From Parapedobacter defluvii (GTDB lineage Bacteria > Bacteroidota > Bacteroidia > Sphingobacteriales > Sphingobacteriaceae), in NCBI RefSeq assembly GCF_014642075.1, contig NZ_BMIK01000010.1:380-64379 (forward strand): 64,000 nucleotides of DNA, in the 5' to 3' direction. How positions within the stretch are numbered: the stretch's first letter is position 1; each line of letters opens with the position of its first letter. Below the pieces are notes generated by a model that was not told where the DNA came from, did not search any database, and saw only the letters and a list, made by a program, of their open reading frames with translations. Positions 34,613 through 43,529 of this stretch are shown here, in pieces. The translations under genes and the position numbers were made by a program.

Positions 34613-36490
34613 TTAATATCCCGGATTTTCTACCAAATTCGGGTTTGCAGCAATGCGCCCTTGTCCGATGGGAAAATAATAATTCTTTTCGGGGAACGTC
34701 GGCGTTTTTGCACGGCCATCGATGTTATCGATAAAATCCAGACGGTATTTCCCGGTTGCCGCATCGTACATATACCGCAACCCGGCATACGTACGGGTAA
34801 GCTCCGTAACCGCTGTCCGCCAACGGCGCAGATCCCAATACCGGTGGTTCTCGAACACCAGCTCCACCTTCCGTTCGTGGCGTATTTTCTCACGGTCTAT
34901 GCCTCCCAGTTCGGCAATGCCGGCACGTCTGCGGATCTGGTTGATCGCATCCAACGCTTCCCCTGCACGTCCCAGTTCAAAAGCCGCTTCAGCATAATTC
35001 AACAGAATCTCCGCATAACGGAAGATCAGGTAATCCGTGGTCGATTCGCAGAACCAGGTGAAATTATCCGCCTCGGGATCCAGGTATTTCATCACCCCGA
35101 AACCCGTGCTGGGCGTATTGCCCTCCTTGAACCGCACCAGCTGGTCGCCTACTGCCGCTACCCCTTCGTACGAATCGTAACGCCCATCAACGAGATCGCC
35201 GCTGCGCGAAATGATACCGTTATGCATATCGATGGTATTATCACCCAGCACGCCACCCACCGCACCTGGCCATGCAGTACCGTTTGTCCAGATCGAGGCA
35301 AAGAAACGCGGATCGCGGTCGCCCCAGAGTTCTTCCATCGTCCACAGGCGGCTTTTGGCATACGTACGATCAATCACGCCCGAGGTGCCGTCTTTGCGTT
35401 CGAATTCCTCGACCATATCCAGGTATGGTCCGTGGTAATTGCCCACCCCCCACACATTCGGGCGCGGACATTCCACCATATCCCATGACCACCGGTTGGA
35501 GCCACCGGCCTGGAAACCCGGTCCGGAATGCCGCTTCACCATGATCGCTTCCCGGTTGTCCTTTTTCAAGAAGATATTCTTGAAATTCTGTACTTTATCA
35601 GCATCGTCGTCATACAGCCCGTGCGCGCTTTCGGTCATGATGGCCTTGGAAGCATCGTAGCTGATCTGAAAATACGCTTCCGCTTCGCCTGCCGGAATGC
35701 CCAGTAAGCCGTTGAGTTGCTGGGTACCGAACTTCGCGATACTCCCGGCATACAACGCCGCCCTTCCGCGGAGTGCCAGCGCCGCCCATTTGCTGGCGCG
35801 TCCGGCCTCTGCTGCGGAAGGCAGGATTGTCGCAATCTCCCCGGTCTCGCTGATGATGAAATCGTACAGCTCTTTTTCTGAATTCCGCTTGGGATACAGC
35901 TCGGTAGAGTCCGCATCCAGCGCCTGCACCTTCGTAATCAACGGAACACCCCCATACCGCTTCACCATGGCGAAGTAGCAGAATGCCCGTAAAAAGCGTG
36001 CCTCGGCGATACGCTCCTCCACATTCGAAATGGACGATTCGGCGGCCCGCTCAATAAAATTATTCAGGTTCCGGATGGTATAGTAGGCATTTCCCCACCA
36101 TTGCAGCTCGGTACCGTTCGCCTGTATACCGTTCTCTTTCACGCCCAGTAAATGTGCCTGTGCGCCGAAGTTATACTTGGCTTCATCCGTGATTTCAATC
36201 GTACGGACGGGGCCCTCCATCTGGGCACTGAACCCCATGATGGTACCGAAGCTATTGTCGTCGCGGTTCATCGGCGCACCGTCCCACGTATTCATCAGGT
36301 TGATCGCGTCGCCAACCATCACGGGTGTACAGGCATAGAGCTCCGCCAGGTGCGCATCCAGCAAATAAGGATCGTTCCATACCACGGCATCCGTATACCG
36401 ATCCGTGGGAACCTGATCCAATACTTTATAACAGGAGGTCATGGCCGTTGTAGCCAACGCCAATAGGACCAATTTATAGTTTGTCTTCAT
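34613..36490 (-). CDS. SusD/RagB-family outer-membrane lipoprotein
   Basis: 625 residues from ATG 36490. Lipobox TAMTSC gives lipidated Cys near residue 20. SusD features are the N-terminal LDQVPTDRYTDAVVWNDPYL, the helical core (EARFLRAFCYFAMVKRYGGV) and the C-terminal FRYAEILLNYAEAAFELGRA with KVELVFENHRYWDLRRWR. It caps the SusC transporter encoded 12 bp upstream and binds the glycan of this locus at the cell surface. Confidence 0.95.
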   Translation of the reverse strand: MKTNYKLVLLALATTAMTSCYKVLDQVPTDRYTDAVVWNDPYLLDAHLAELYACTPVMVGDAINLMNTWDGAPMNRDDNSFGTIMGFSAQMEGPVRTIEITDEAKYNFGAQAHLLGVKENGIQANGTELQWWGNAYYTIRNLNNFIERAAESSISNVEERIAEARFLRAFCYFAMVKRYGGVPLITKVQALDADSTELYPKRNSEKELYDFIISETGEIATILPSAAEAGRASKWAALALRGRAALYAGSIAKFGTQQLNGLLGIPAGEAEAYFQISYDASKAIMTESAHGLYDDDADKVQNFKNIFLKKDNREAIMVKRHSGPGFQAGGSNRWSWDMVECPRPNVWGVGNYHGPYLDMVEEFERKDGTSGVIDRTYAKSRLWTMEELWGDRDPRFFASIWTNGTAWPGAVGGVLGDNTIDMHNGIISRSGDLVDGRYDSYEGVAAVGDQLVRFKEGNTPSTGFGVMKYLDPEADNFTWFCESTTDYLIFRYAEILLNYAEAAFELGRAGEALDAINQIRRRAGIAELGGIDREKIRHERKVELVFENHRYWDLRRWRTAVTELTRTYAGLRYMYDAATGKYRLDFIDNIDGRAKTPTFPEKNYYFPIGQGRIAANPNLVENPGY

Positions 36491-36502
36491 ATCCAAAATC
36501 AA

Positions 36503-39500
36503 TTAAAATGAAAGATTACATCCCACACTCATGGTAAATTGCTGGGGATAATAAATACCCACGCCGTATCCTTCGGGCATCTCCGGGTCTACGCCATACT
36601 TGTTGAGTGAGCTCACCGTATAGAGGTTGGCACCGGCCACGTAAACACGGAACCTGCTGATGCCCGCTTTTGACAGGATTGCCGTAGGCAGCTCATAGCC
36701 CAGCGACATGTTTTTGAGGCGTGCATAAGCCGTGTTATGATTCCGGTAGTCCGAATAAAAATCGTTGGTGGATGAGCCTGCCGGTCTCGGAAGCAGTGCA
36801 TCCGCACGGTTATTGTCGCGGTTGTTCCAATAATTACCGTAGTACAGCACCGTGGGAGCACTTTCCAGCATGACGTTGGTCGTGTAGTCGAATGCTCCCT
36901 GTACAAGAGCCGAGAAATCAAACCGTTTGTATCTTAGCACCAGGTTCAACCCGAATGTCCAATGGGGTTCGGCCCCTTTGCCGATCTCCGCCTGATCGCG
37001 CCAGTTGATGACGTTATCGCCGTTCAGGTCCTTGTATTTCACATCACCGGGCCTGAGCGAAGCGTTGTCCTGGTTCAGGGCATCAAATGACAGGGGCCAG
37101 TTGTCAATCTCCTCCTGACTGGTAAACAACCCATCAAATACGTAACCGAAGCGCCTATCGGTATATTCCCCGCTCCGTTTATACAGCCGTATTTCATCGG
37201 GGTCGGTATAAGCAGGTTCGTCGATGGACAGCCACTTAGATCGTGAGTAAGCGATATTTCCGGTGACGTCATATTTCCACTCGCCCGCTGTACCGGCAGT
37301 TCCGAGCCTCAGTTCCACCCCCTGTGCACGTTGGCTGTTCAGGTTTTCCACCGGCAGCTCTGCACCGAAAGTAGTCGGCAGCGATTGCGTCCGGCTGCCC
37401 GGAATGCCTTTCCGTTCACGGCGGAATACCTCGAATTCACCGTATAGCTTTTGGTGCCATAACGAGAAGTCGAGCCCCGCATTGTAAATAGCCATCTGTT
37501 CCCAGGTCAAGCCGGTGTTGGCCAGTCCCGTAGGGATCAACCCCGAATACAGTGTGTTGCCCAGCGTATAGGTACCGTCAAACCGGTAGCCCGCCAGGTA
37601 GGCAAAATTTGCCACCGCATCGTATCCCGACGATCCGTAGCTCGCCCGGAGTTTCAGAATGTCAAACACGTCGTATTTGTTCAGGAAATTCTCCTTCGCG
37701 ATGTTCCATCCCAATGATACGCTGGGGAAATAGCCCCACCGCTGCCCTTGGGCAAACCGGGAAGACGCGTCGGCCCGGAGAATCGTTTCCACCATGTAGC
37801 GGTCGCGGTAGCTATAATTCAGACGGCCGATCCACGAGACACGGCCATTTGCGAAGCTGGAAGAGTTATTGGCCGAAGTGGTACGGTCGCCCGCGAACAG
37901 CTCTTCAATGGCCATGGACTGGAATCCACCGCGCGACGCATCAAATCCTCGTCCCCTTTCGTAGATGTACTCATACATAAACATCCCCGATACGTTGTGG
38001 GCATCCAGAAACGACCGGTCGTAGTTTAACGAATATTGCTGCACCAGCCGGTTGTCTGTGCTTGCAGCTCTGCTGAGGAACATCGGGTCCTGTGAGCTGC
38101 GCACATACGTATAGTCACCGGTCTCGGCGCTGTACGTATAGAACCGTTCCTGGTTCTTTACCACCTTTTGGTCGAAGGAATTTGCCCGGTAGATCATCAC
38201 CCCTTTGGCATTCAATCCGGGTACCGCAGTGAAATCGTACTTCAGCTCCCCACGGAGTTGCGTGATGCTGTTCACTTTATCCTGTGCCCCACTCAACTCC
38301 GCATTGGTACCGAAGATCGGGTTACCATACGTAATACCCGCATAAGGCATCCTATTCGGGTCGGGCAATTCCATGGCAAAAGACGGATCCGCCGCATAGA
38401 TCAGATCGCGCCAAAAGTTATTGTTGGTGCCCACCCCGTCGGCCCCCGAAGGATACATGCGGTGCTCATTGAAATACTGGATATCCATGGCCGCCGAAAG
38501 CTGTTGGGTTACCTTGGCCTCCACGTTGGCCTGGAAATTATAGCGGTCGTAATTTCCGCCGTTGGTTTTCAGGATGGTTTCCTGCCGGTTAGCACCGAAA
38601 TACCCATAATATTTAACCGCTTCGGTACCCCCCGAAAGGGAAAAATTATGGTTCTGCTGCGGTGCATACCTGCGGATGGCGGCATCAAACCAGTTTGTGT
38701 TCAAATACTTCGGATCCGACCCATCCCGGAATTTCTGAATTTCCGCTTCGGTAAACGGCACCTGGTCGGCCGGCTTCTCGGCGTTGAGCCATTTATCCAC
38801 CTCAAACTGTGCACGCTCGGCCGATGTCGCCGGCCGGATCACCCGCGTAGATCCCTGCAGTGTAAACGAACTGTTGACCTGCACGTTGGGTTTGCCCTGT
38901 TTTCCGCGTTTGGTTGTTACAAGAAGCACCCCGTTTCCTGCCCGTGCCCCATAAATGGACGCAGCACCATCTTTCAGGATGGACACGGTCTCGATCTGGT
39001 TCGGATCCAACGTGTTGATGTTGGTTTCAATCCCATCCACGATCACCAGCGGACTCCCAAAGCCACGGATGTTCAAGCTGGCATCATCGGCACCCGGGAT
39101 TCCGGACGTCTGCTTGGAGATCAGCCCCGGCAACTGCCCTGCCAGTGTGTGGGTCACATTGACCTGCGGGGCTACCGTAATCTTATCGGTTTTGATCTGC
39201 GAAACCGAACCGGTCACCGTAGCGACCCGCTGCTGGCCATATCCTACCACTACCACTTCATCCAGTACGGCAAGATCTTCTGTTAACGTAACGGCCAGGC
39301 TCCGTCCCGCCACGGCATCTACCCGCTGCGTGGCATAGCCAATCGAGGAAATTTCCAGCGTGGCGTTCCTGCCCACTGTTAAGGCAAATCCGCCATCTTC
39401 GTTGGTTGCCGTGCCGTTGGTAGGCACCCCGAGTTCGACTACGCGGGCACCGACCAGCGGTTCGTTCCGTTCATTGGTCACCGTTCCGCTGACCGTAATG

Positions 39501-39589
39501 CGTTCCGGTTGGACCTGTGCGTGCGCCGGGCCATTCTGGAATAGCCACAGGCAAATGAGTACAAGACTCCATTTTAAATTATCCATCAT
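36503..39589 (-). CDS. SusC/RagA TonB-dependent transporter
   Basis: 1028 residues; signal peptide ends near AHAQ. A carboxypeptidase-like domain (GTVTNERNEPLVGARVVE) precedes the plug (DEVVVVGYGQQ, PLVIVDGIETNI, ILKDGAASIYGARAGNGV) and barrel. No STN domain, in keeping with LacI rather than ECF control. A LacI-type operator half-overlaps the ribosome-binding region (39592-39604). Two ATGs stand side by side (39589, 39586). It would import the oligosaccharide made by the surface GH5-like enzyme. Confidence 0.96.
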   Translation of the reverse strand: MMDNLKWSLVLICLWLFQNGPAHAQVQPERITVSGTVTNERNEPLVGARVVELGVPTNGTATNEDGGFALTVGRNATLEISSIGYATQRVDAVAGRSLAVTLTEDLAVLDEVVVVGYGQQRVATVTGSVSQIKTDKITVAPQVNVTHTLAGQLPGLISKQTSGIPGADDASLNIRGFGSPLVIVDGIETNINTLDPNQIETVSILKDGAASIYGARAGNGVLLVTTKRGKQGKPNVQVNSSFTLQGSTRVIRPATSAERAQFEVDKWLNAEKPADQVPFTEAEIQKFRDGSDPKYLNTNWFDAAIRRYAPQQNHNFSLSGGTEAVKYYGYFGANRQETILKTNGGNYDRYNFQANVEAKVTQQLSAAMDIQYFNEHRMYPSGADGVGTNNNFWRDLIYAADPSFAMELPDPNRMPYAGITYGNPIFGTNAELSGAQDKVNSITQLRGELKYDFTAVPGLNAKGVMIYRANSFDQKVVKNQERFYTYSAETGDYTYVRSSQDPMFLSRAASTDNRLVQQYSLNYDRSFLDAHNVSGMFMYEYIYERGRGFDASRGGFQSMAIEELFAGDRTTSANNSSSFANGRVSWIGRLNYSYRDRYMVETILRADASSRFAQGQRWGYFPSVSLGWNIAKENFLNKYDVFDILKLRASYGSSGYDAVANFAYLAGYRFDGTYTLGNTLYSGLIPTGLANTGLTWEQMAIYNAGLDFSLWHQKLYGEFEVFRRERKGIPGSRTQSLPTTFGAELPVENLNSQRAQGVELRLGTAGTAGEWKYDVTGNIAYSRSKWLSIDEPAYTDPDEIRLYKRSGEYTDRRFGYVFDGLFTSQEEIDNWPLSFDALNQDNASLRPGDVKYKDLNGDNVINWRDQAEIGKGAEPHWTFGLNLVLRYKRFDFSALVQGAFDYTTNVMLESAPTVLYYGNYWNNRDNNRADALLPRPAGSSTNDFYSDYRNHNTAYARLKNMSLGYELPTAILSKAGISRFRVYVAGANLYTVSSLNKYGVDPEMPEGYGVGIYYPQQFTMSVGCNLSF

Positions 39590-39591
39590 TG

Positions 39592-39604
39592 TTAAATCGG
39601 TTAA
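39592..39604. promoter_or_regulatory. LacI-type operator in front of susC
   Basis: TTAAATCGGTTAA resembles the strong operators at 42270-42288 and 43433-43452 and lies 3-15 bp upstream of the susC ATG, in the 68-bp gap after the GH78 gene. A repressor here would act as a roadblock or cover the translation start region. Confidence 0.55.
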
Positions 39605-39657
39605 TAATTGTGTAAACTCGAATGTATTTTATTCCCTTCCTATTTAATTGTTCCTGT

Positions 39658-42291
39658 TTAATGGCTCGTAAAGACAAATTCGTGGCGGCCGCTGCCCACT
39701 GTCTGCGCTTTATCGGTGTATACGGTGGCCGTTGCGTTATCCGGGATCGTTACCGATAGCCTGATCTGTTTTCCCTCCCGTCTCCATTCGGATTTGATGA
39801 GTCCCTTCACTGAACGGTATTCACCCTTCGCCCAGGAAAGGTCAGCAATGAAATCCGGTTTAATGAGAATGTGTTCAAACCCTCTATTGTTGGGATCGTA
39901 GTTTATCCCCGCCAGTGTATTGACCATCCACGCACTGATGTCGCCCAGGAAGACATGGTTTACCGACGCATCGCGGAACTCGGGCGACAGTACCCAGGTC
40001 TCCGCCAGTGTGGTGAATCCCAGCTTGATCCAGTTGCCCCATGAGGGAGCCGTTTCCTGTGTCGCCATGCGGTAAGCCGTTTCGGCATAACCATGTGCCG
40101 AGAGCATGCGGGGCACGTACTTACTGCCCAGCACGCCGAAGTCGAGGTGATAGTTGTTGTCAACAATCAGCCTGTTCAGGTTTTCCGCCACTTTTTTCTC
40201 GTATTCCTCCGGAACGATTTCCAGCGCAAGCGCCACTGCCTGAGCCGTTTGCGACCCATTGGCATAGCGGGTTTGTTCCGCGTCGAAATATTTCCTGTTG
40301 ATCAGCGCCTTTAGTTCTTCTGCCTTTTTGCGGTAAGGCGTACCGTCGTGGCCGGTCAGATCGCTGAAGCGGGCCATGAGCACCTGATCCCAGTAGTAGA
40401 AACAGGTCGTGGTGTACTCGGTGGGTGTCTGTGTATGGTAGTATACCCAGTCGCCGATGCCGTAGGTTACCGTGCCTTCTTCGTTTTCACGGTTCCGAAG
40501 GTATTCCAGGTATTTTTCGCAGGCATCGTATACTTTGTGAATGGCCCTCGTATCTCCGTAGTAACGTTCCAGCGCATCCGGGATGATGAACAATGCTGCA
40601 TCCCAAACCGGGCCGATCCAGTCGTCATAGCCCCATCCCGCACTGGGGATGATGCCGGAAATGTTACCTTCCGGGCGTTGGTTGTCGATGAAGTCATCCA
40701 GCCACTTTTCATAGAATTTAATGCCATCGAAATTAAGCAACGCCAGATCGATGGCAATGTGACCATCGGCTGTCCATCCATTTTTTTCGCGCTGCGGGCA
40801 ATCGGTGGGTATGCTATGCAGGTTGCTTACGTAAGACTGGTTGGTGGCCGACCATATCTTGTTGAGCAACTCGTTGGAGCAGCTGAACTGGCCCACCCGC
40901 TCCAGGTCGGTGTGGATAAATAAGGCAGTCACATCCGCTTTGTCCAGCTTAATGGGACGGTCTGACCGCACCTCCACATACCGGAACCCGTGATAGGTAA
41001 ACGCTGGGGTGAACGTTTCCTCCCCTTCACCACTCATGAAATATGTATCGGTCTGAAACTCGATGTCCTTTATTGGTTTATAGTAAATATCGAGGTTACG
41101 CATTTCAATACGGCCATTGTCTTTCAGCAGTTCACCGTGGGTCAATGTTACTTTGGTTCCCTCCTCGCCACGCACGTTGATGCGGCATACACCCGTAAGA
41201 TTGATCCCCATGTCAAAGACAAACACCGTATCGCCGAAAGCCTGCATGGCCACTGCCGGGAGTTCATCCGTTATCCGCATCGGCGGCATGGTCTGTGACA
41301 CCAGCCGCGGCGAAGGAGCCCGCGTGGGTACCGCCGGTTGCCACGCGACGTCGTCAAACCGTAGGTCGTTCCAACCCTGCCATTGCTTCCGTGCATCGTA
41401 GGTTTCTCCGCTGTAAATGTTGTTGTACACATGGGGGCCGGTTGCCGTTTTCCACGTATCATCGGTAGGAATTACGGTTATCGTGCCATCCGTATGCTGT
41501 ATGTGGATTTCCATCACCATGCGCGCGCGGTCGCGCCAACGCGCCTTGTCAAAATCCCAGGTAGCCACCGGGGCAGCCGCGTTGTAAAATCCATTGCCCA
41601 GCACGGTTGCCACCACATTCTCGCCCATCCGGAGCGCGGAAGTTACGTCTAATGTCGTATACAGGTTACGCTTGTCGTAATGGGTATATCCGGGATCCAG
41701 TTGTGCGGTACCCGCTTCCTTGCCATTCAGGTAGAGTTTATAATAAGCCGCCGCACTCACATACAGCCGTGCAGCAGCAATTTCCTTATGGATGCTGAAT
41801 ACCTTCCGGAACATCGGCGCAGGCCCGAAGGACGCATCGTGTTGATCCGTTATCCATTGGGCGGTCCAGTCTGTTTCCTGCATTTTGGCGGTTTCGAAGC
41901 TATCGATTGCCGAAACCACGCGCTGCCCCCGGTTGTCCCAGGCTGTCACCCGCCAATAGTACCTTGCATGCGGGCGCAATTGCTCCGCTCCCGAGTACAC
42001 CGCTTTACTCTGCCCACTTTCCACCCTTCCGGACGTCCATAACGGCTTTTCCTGCAGCAATGCTTCCTTCGCATCTGCCAATTCCAGTTGATAGGCTGTT
42101 TGCATCCCGCCAGCTGATCCCTCATATCCCCAGGTAAATCTGGGTGATGACACGTCGATATGGATCGGCGATCGCAAGTATTCACAGCGCAGCGCTGAAA
42201 TCGACCAGGAATGCCCTGTACAAGCTGTCAAAACCAGTAAATAAAAGAGTACTAGGTATGCAAAAGCACTACTTAAACGGTTAAGTAACAT
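39658..42291 (-). CDS. GH78-type alpha-L-rhamnosidase lipoprotein
   Basis: 877 residues from ATG 42291, chosen because it gives a lipoprotein signal (LLVLTAC, Cys24). The N-terminal fibronectin-like domain has the GH78 hallmark LRCEYLRSPIHIDVSSPRFT. A Bac_rhamnosid_N domain follows (AAARLYVSAAAYYKLYLNGK), then a beta domain, then the (alpha/alpha)6 barrel with TDCPQREKNGWTADGH, in which Glu502 is the likely general acid. A C-terminal beta domain ends the protein. It removes alpha-L-rhamnose. It is the first gene after lacI, and its first codons form a perfect LacI operator. A rhamnosidase is not expected for plain galactomannan. Confidence 0.9.
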   Translation of the reverse strand: MLLNRLSSAFAYLVLFYLLVLTACTGHSWSISALRCEYLRSPIHIDVSSPRFTWGYEGSAGGMQTAYQLELADAKEALLQEKPLWTSGRVESGQSKAVYSGAEQLRPHARYYWRVTAWDNRGQRVVSAIDSFETAKMQETDWTAQWITDQHDASFGPAPMFRKVFSIHKEIAAARLYVSAAAYYKLYLNGKEAGTAQLDPGYTHYDKRNLYTTLDVTSALRMGENVVATVLGNGFYNAAAPVATWDFDKARWRDRARMVMEIHIQHTDGTITVIPTDDTWKTATGPHVYNNIYSGETYDARKQWQGWNDLRFDDVAWQPAVPTRAPSPRLVSQTMPPMRITDELPAVAMQAFGDTVFVFDMGINLTGVCRINVRGEEGTKVTLTHGELLKDNGRIEMRNLDIYYKPIKDIEFQTDTYFMSGEGEETFTPAFTYHGFRYVEVRSDRPIKLDKADVTALFIHTDLERVGQFSCSNELLNKIWSATNQSYVSNLHSIPTDCPQREKNGWTADGHIAIDLALLNFDGIKFYEKWLDDFIDNQRPEGNISGIIPSAGWGYDDWIGPVWDAALFIIPDALERYYGDTRAIHKVYDACEKYLEYLRNRENEEGTVTYGIGDWVYYHTQTPTEYTTTCFYYWDQVLMARFSDLTGHDGTPYRKKAEELKALINRKYFDAEQTRYANGSQTAQAVALALEIVPEEYEKKVAENLNRLIVDNNYHLDFGVLGSKYVPRMLSAHGYAETAYRMATQETAPSWGNWIKLGFTTLAETWVLSPEFRDASVNHVFLGDISAWMVNTLAGINYDPNNRGFEHILIKPDFIADLSWAKGEYRSVKGLIKSEWRREGKQIRLSVTIPDNATATVYTDKAQTVGSGRHEFVFTSH
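42270..42288. promoter_or_regulatory. LacI operator inside the start of the GH78 gene
   Basis: On the minus strand TTACTTAACCGTTTAAGTA forms codons 2-8 of the GH78 gene and is identical over 19 bp to the operator at the lacI promoter (43433-43451, opposite orientation). Arms TTACTTAA/TTAAGTAA surround CCGT; here the last arm base differs. Confidence 0.75.
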
Positions 42292-42319
42292 ATTAAAAAT
42301 ATAGCTAATAATTATCTCA

Positions 42320-42365
42320 ATAAATCGGTATATCAACCTACTTAATCGGTTAACTAACTGGTTAA
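42320..42365. promoter_or_regulatory. Cluster of LacI-like sites in the GH78 promoter region
   Basis: ACTTAATCGGTTAACT (42340-42355) is a good palindromic match to the operator. ATAAATCGGTATAT (about 42319-42332) and TAACTGGTTAA (42355-42365) are weaker. They fill the 79-bp gap between the lacI stop and the GH78 start, where the promoter must lie. Confidence 0.55.
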
Positions 42366-42370
42366 AAAAA

Positions 42371-43396
42371 CTAACTACGAAACTCCAGCGAACAGGACAG
42401 CATCACCCGCTTGGGTTCATACGGCTGTTTCTTTCTGGATTTTGCCTTCCCCTTCGCATCCTCCATCTGTTCAATCAGTGAATTCACCGCTGTCCTACCG
42501 ATTTCCCCTACCGGCATGCGTGCCACGTTAATCTGTGGTGCCAACACTTTAAAAATGGGCACTTCATGGATACAAGCCATTTCAAAATCCGGCTTTATCC
42601 CCTTTTCATAAAAATACTGGAACGCCTCCAATGCCAGGATGTGGGTTGTAAAGAAGAAACCATCCACATCGGGCACCTCCGTGAAAATGTTGTTCAGCAC
42701 CCGGTGGATATTCTTTTCGTATCCGGCAAAATCGACTTCTCCGTATAGCCGCGGATCCAACTGTAGTCCCGACTCGCGCAGCGCATCCTCTACCCCTTCG
42801 CGGCGTTGGCCCATCGTTGTCAAATACGAGTTGGTGGTCAGCAACGCTATTTTTTTGCATCCCTTGTTAATCAAATGCTTAGTCAGCATGTAACAACTAT
42901 CGCGGTTATTGATGATGATGTAGCTCGCATTCAGTTCGGGAAAATAACGGTCTATGGTGGTCAATGGGTACCCCTCGTCGATCAGCCGCTGCACTTCTAC
43001 CTTCGACCGTTTGGTAGGGGCCAAAATAATCCCATCGACGCGTTTCGCTTTGAACAACCGGATAATCTCATCTTCCCGATCGATATCGGACTCCGAGCTG
43101 CTGATCATCAGTGAATATCCCTGGTTACGCGCCCTGGATTCGATTTCCCGGGCCACTTCGGAATAAAATGTATCTGAAATTGAAGGCAATATCAGGCCAA
43201 TGGTTTTGGTTTCACCCGTATTGAGGCTCCGCGCGATCATGTTGGGCTGGTAATGCAGCGATGCCGCATACGCCAGTACTTTTTCGGCCGTCGCCCGGCT
43301 GATGTTCTTCTGCTCGGCCTGCCCGGAAAGCACCCAAGATACCGTCGTCTTGGAAAGACCCAAATGTTCAGCGATATGTTTCAGCGAGGGTTTCAA
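42371..43396 (-). CDS. LacI/GalR-family transcriptional regulator
   Basis: 341 residues. The N-terminal LacI helix-turn-helix (KHIAEHLGLSKTTVSWVLSG) and hinge (YQPNMIARSLNTGETKTIGL) are followed by a periplasmic-binding-protein-like effector domain (ILPSISDTFYSEVAREIESR, DGIILAP, GVEDALRESGLQLD). Tandem operators lie in its own promoter and in front of GH78 and susC, so it most likely represses the whole locus and itself until a sugar from the glycan binds. The effector cannot be read from the sequence. Confidence 0.94.
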   Translation of the reverse strand: MKPSLKHIAEHLGLSKTTVSWVLSGQAEQKNISRATAEKVLAYAASLHYQPNMIARSLNTGETKTIGLILPSISDTFYSEVAREIESRARNQGYSLMISSSESDIDREDEIIRLFKAKRVDGIILAPTKRSKVEVQRLIDEGYPLTTIDRYFPELNASYIIINNRDSCYMLTKHLINKGCKKIALLTTNSYLTTMGQRREGVEDALRESGLQLDPRLYGEVDFAGYEKNIHRVLNNIFTEVPDVDGFFFTTHILALEAFQYFYEKGIKPDFEMACIHEVPIFKVLAPQINVARMPVGEIGRTAVNSLIEQMEDAKGKAKSRKKQPYEPKRVMLSCSLEFRS

Positions 43397-43410
43397 ACCG
43401 GCACAATTTA

Positions 43411-43424
43411 TTAAATCGGATTTA
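43411..43424. promoter_or_regulatory. Secondary LacI-type site in the lacI leader
   Basis: TTAAATCGGATTTA, partly palindromic (TAAAT/ATTTA), lies 15 bp upstream of the lacI ATG and 8 bp from the main operator. A weaker second site for autorepression. Confidence 0.45.
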
Positions 43425-43432
43425 TATTGGAT

Positions 43433-43452
43433 TTACTTAACCGTTTAAGTAA
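43433..43452. promoter_or_regulatory. Main LacI operator at the lacI promoter
   Basis: TTACTTAACCGTTTAAGTAA has perfect 8-bp arms (TTACTTAA/TTAAGTAA) around CCGT. It starts 6 bp downstream of the -7 element on the minus strand, covering the expected transcription start: a classic autorepression position. Confidence 0.8.
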
Positions 43453-43458
43453 ACAGTG

Positions 43459-43489
43459 CAATGTTAATTTATTTTTTTGATACCTCAAA
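43459..43489 (-). promoter_or_regulatory. Promoter of lacI
   Basis: Reading the minus strand, TTTG (43489-43486), 19 bp, then TAACATTG (43466-43459). This matches TTTG-N19-21-TAnnTTTG with one mismatch and is the best -33/-7 pair in the window. The surrounding 43453-43509 DNA is A/T-rich with long T-runs and a small TTTGA/TCAAA hairpin. Confidence 0.65.
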
Positions 43490-43529
43490 TTTTTTTTTGA
43501 CTTTTTTTACTATTGGGCTTTTCCGCTTC

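Noticed and set aside
37552-39286. Long plus-strand frames opposite the second susC
   Set aside because: Shadows of the TonB-dependent transporter gene on the minus strand.
43479-43500. TTTGA/TCAAA hairpin with T-run upstream of lacI, considered as a terminator
   Set aside because: Stem is only 5 A/T-rich base pairs, the T-run is on the strand without a gene, and the region overlaps the lacI -33 element.
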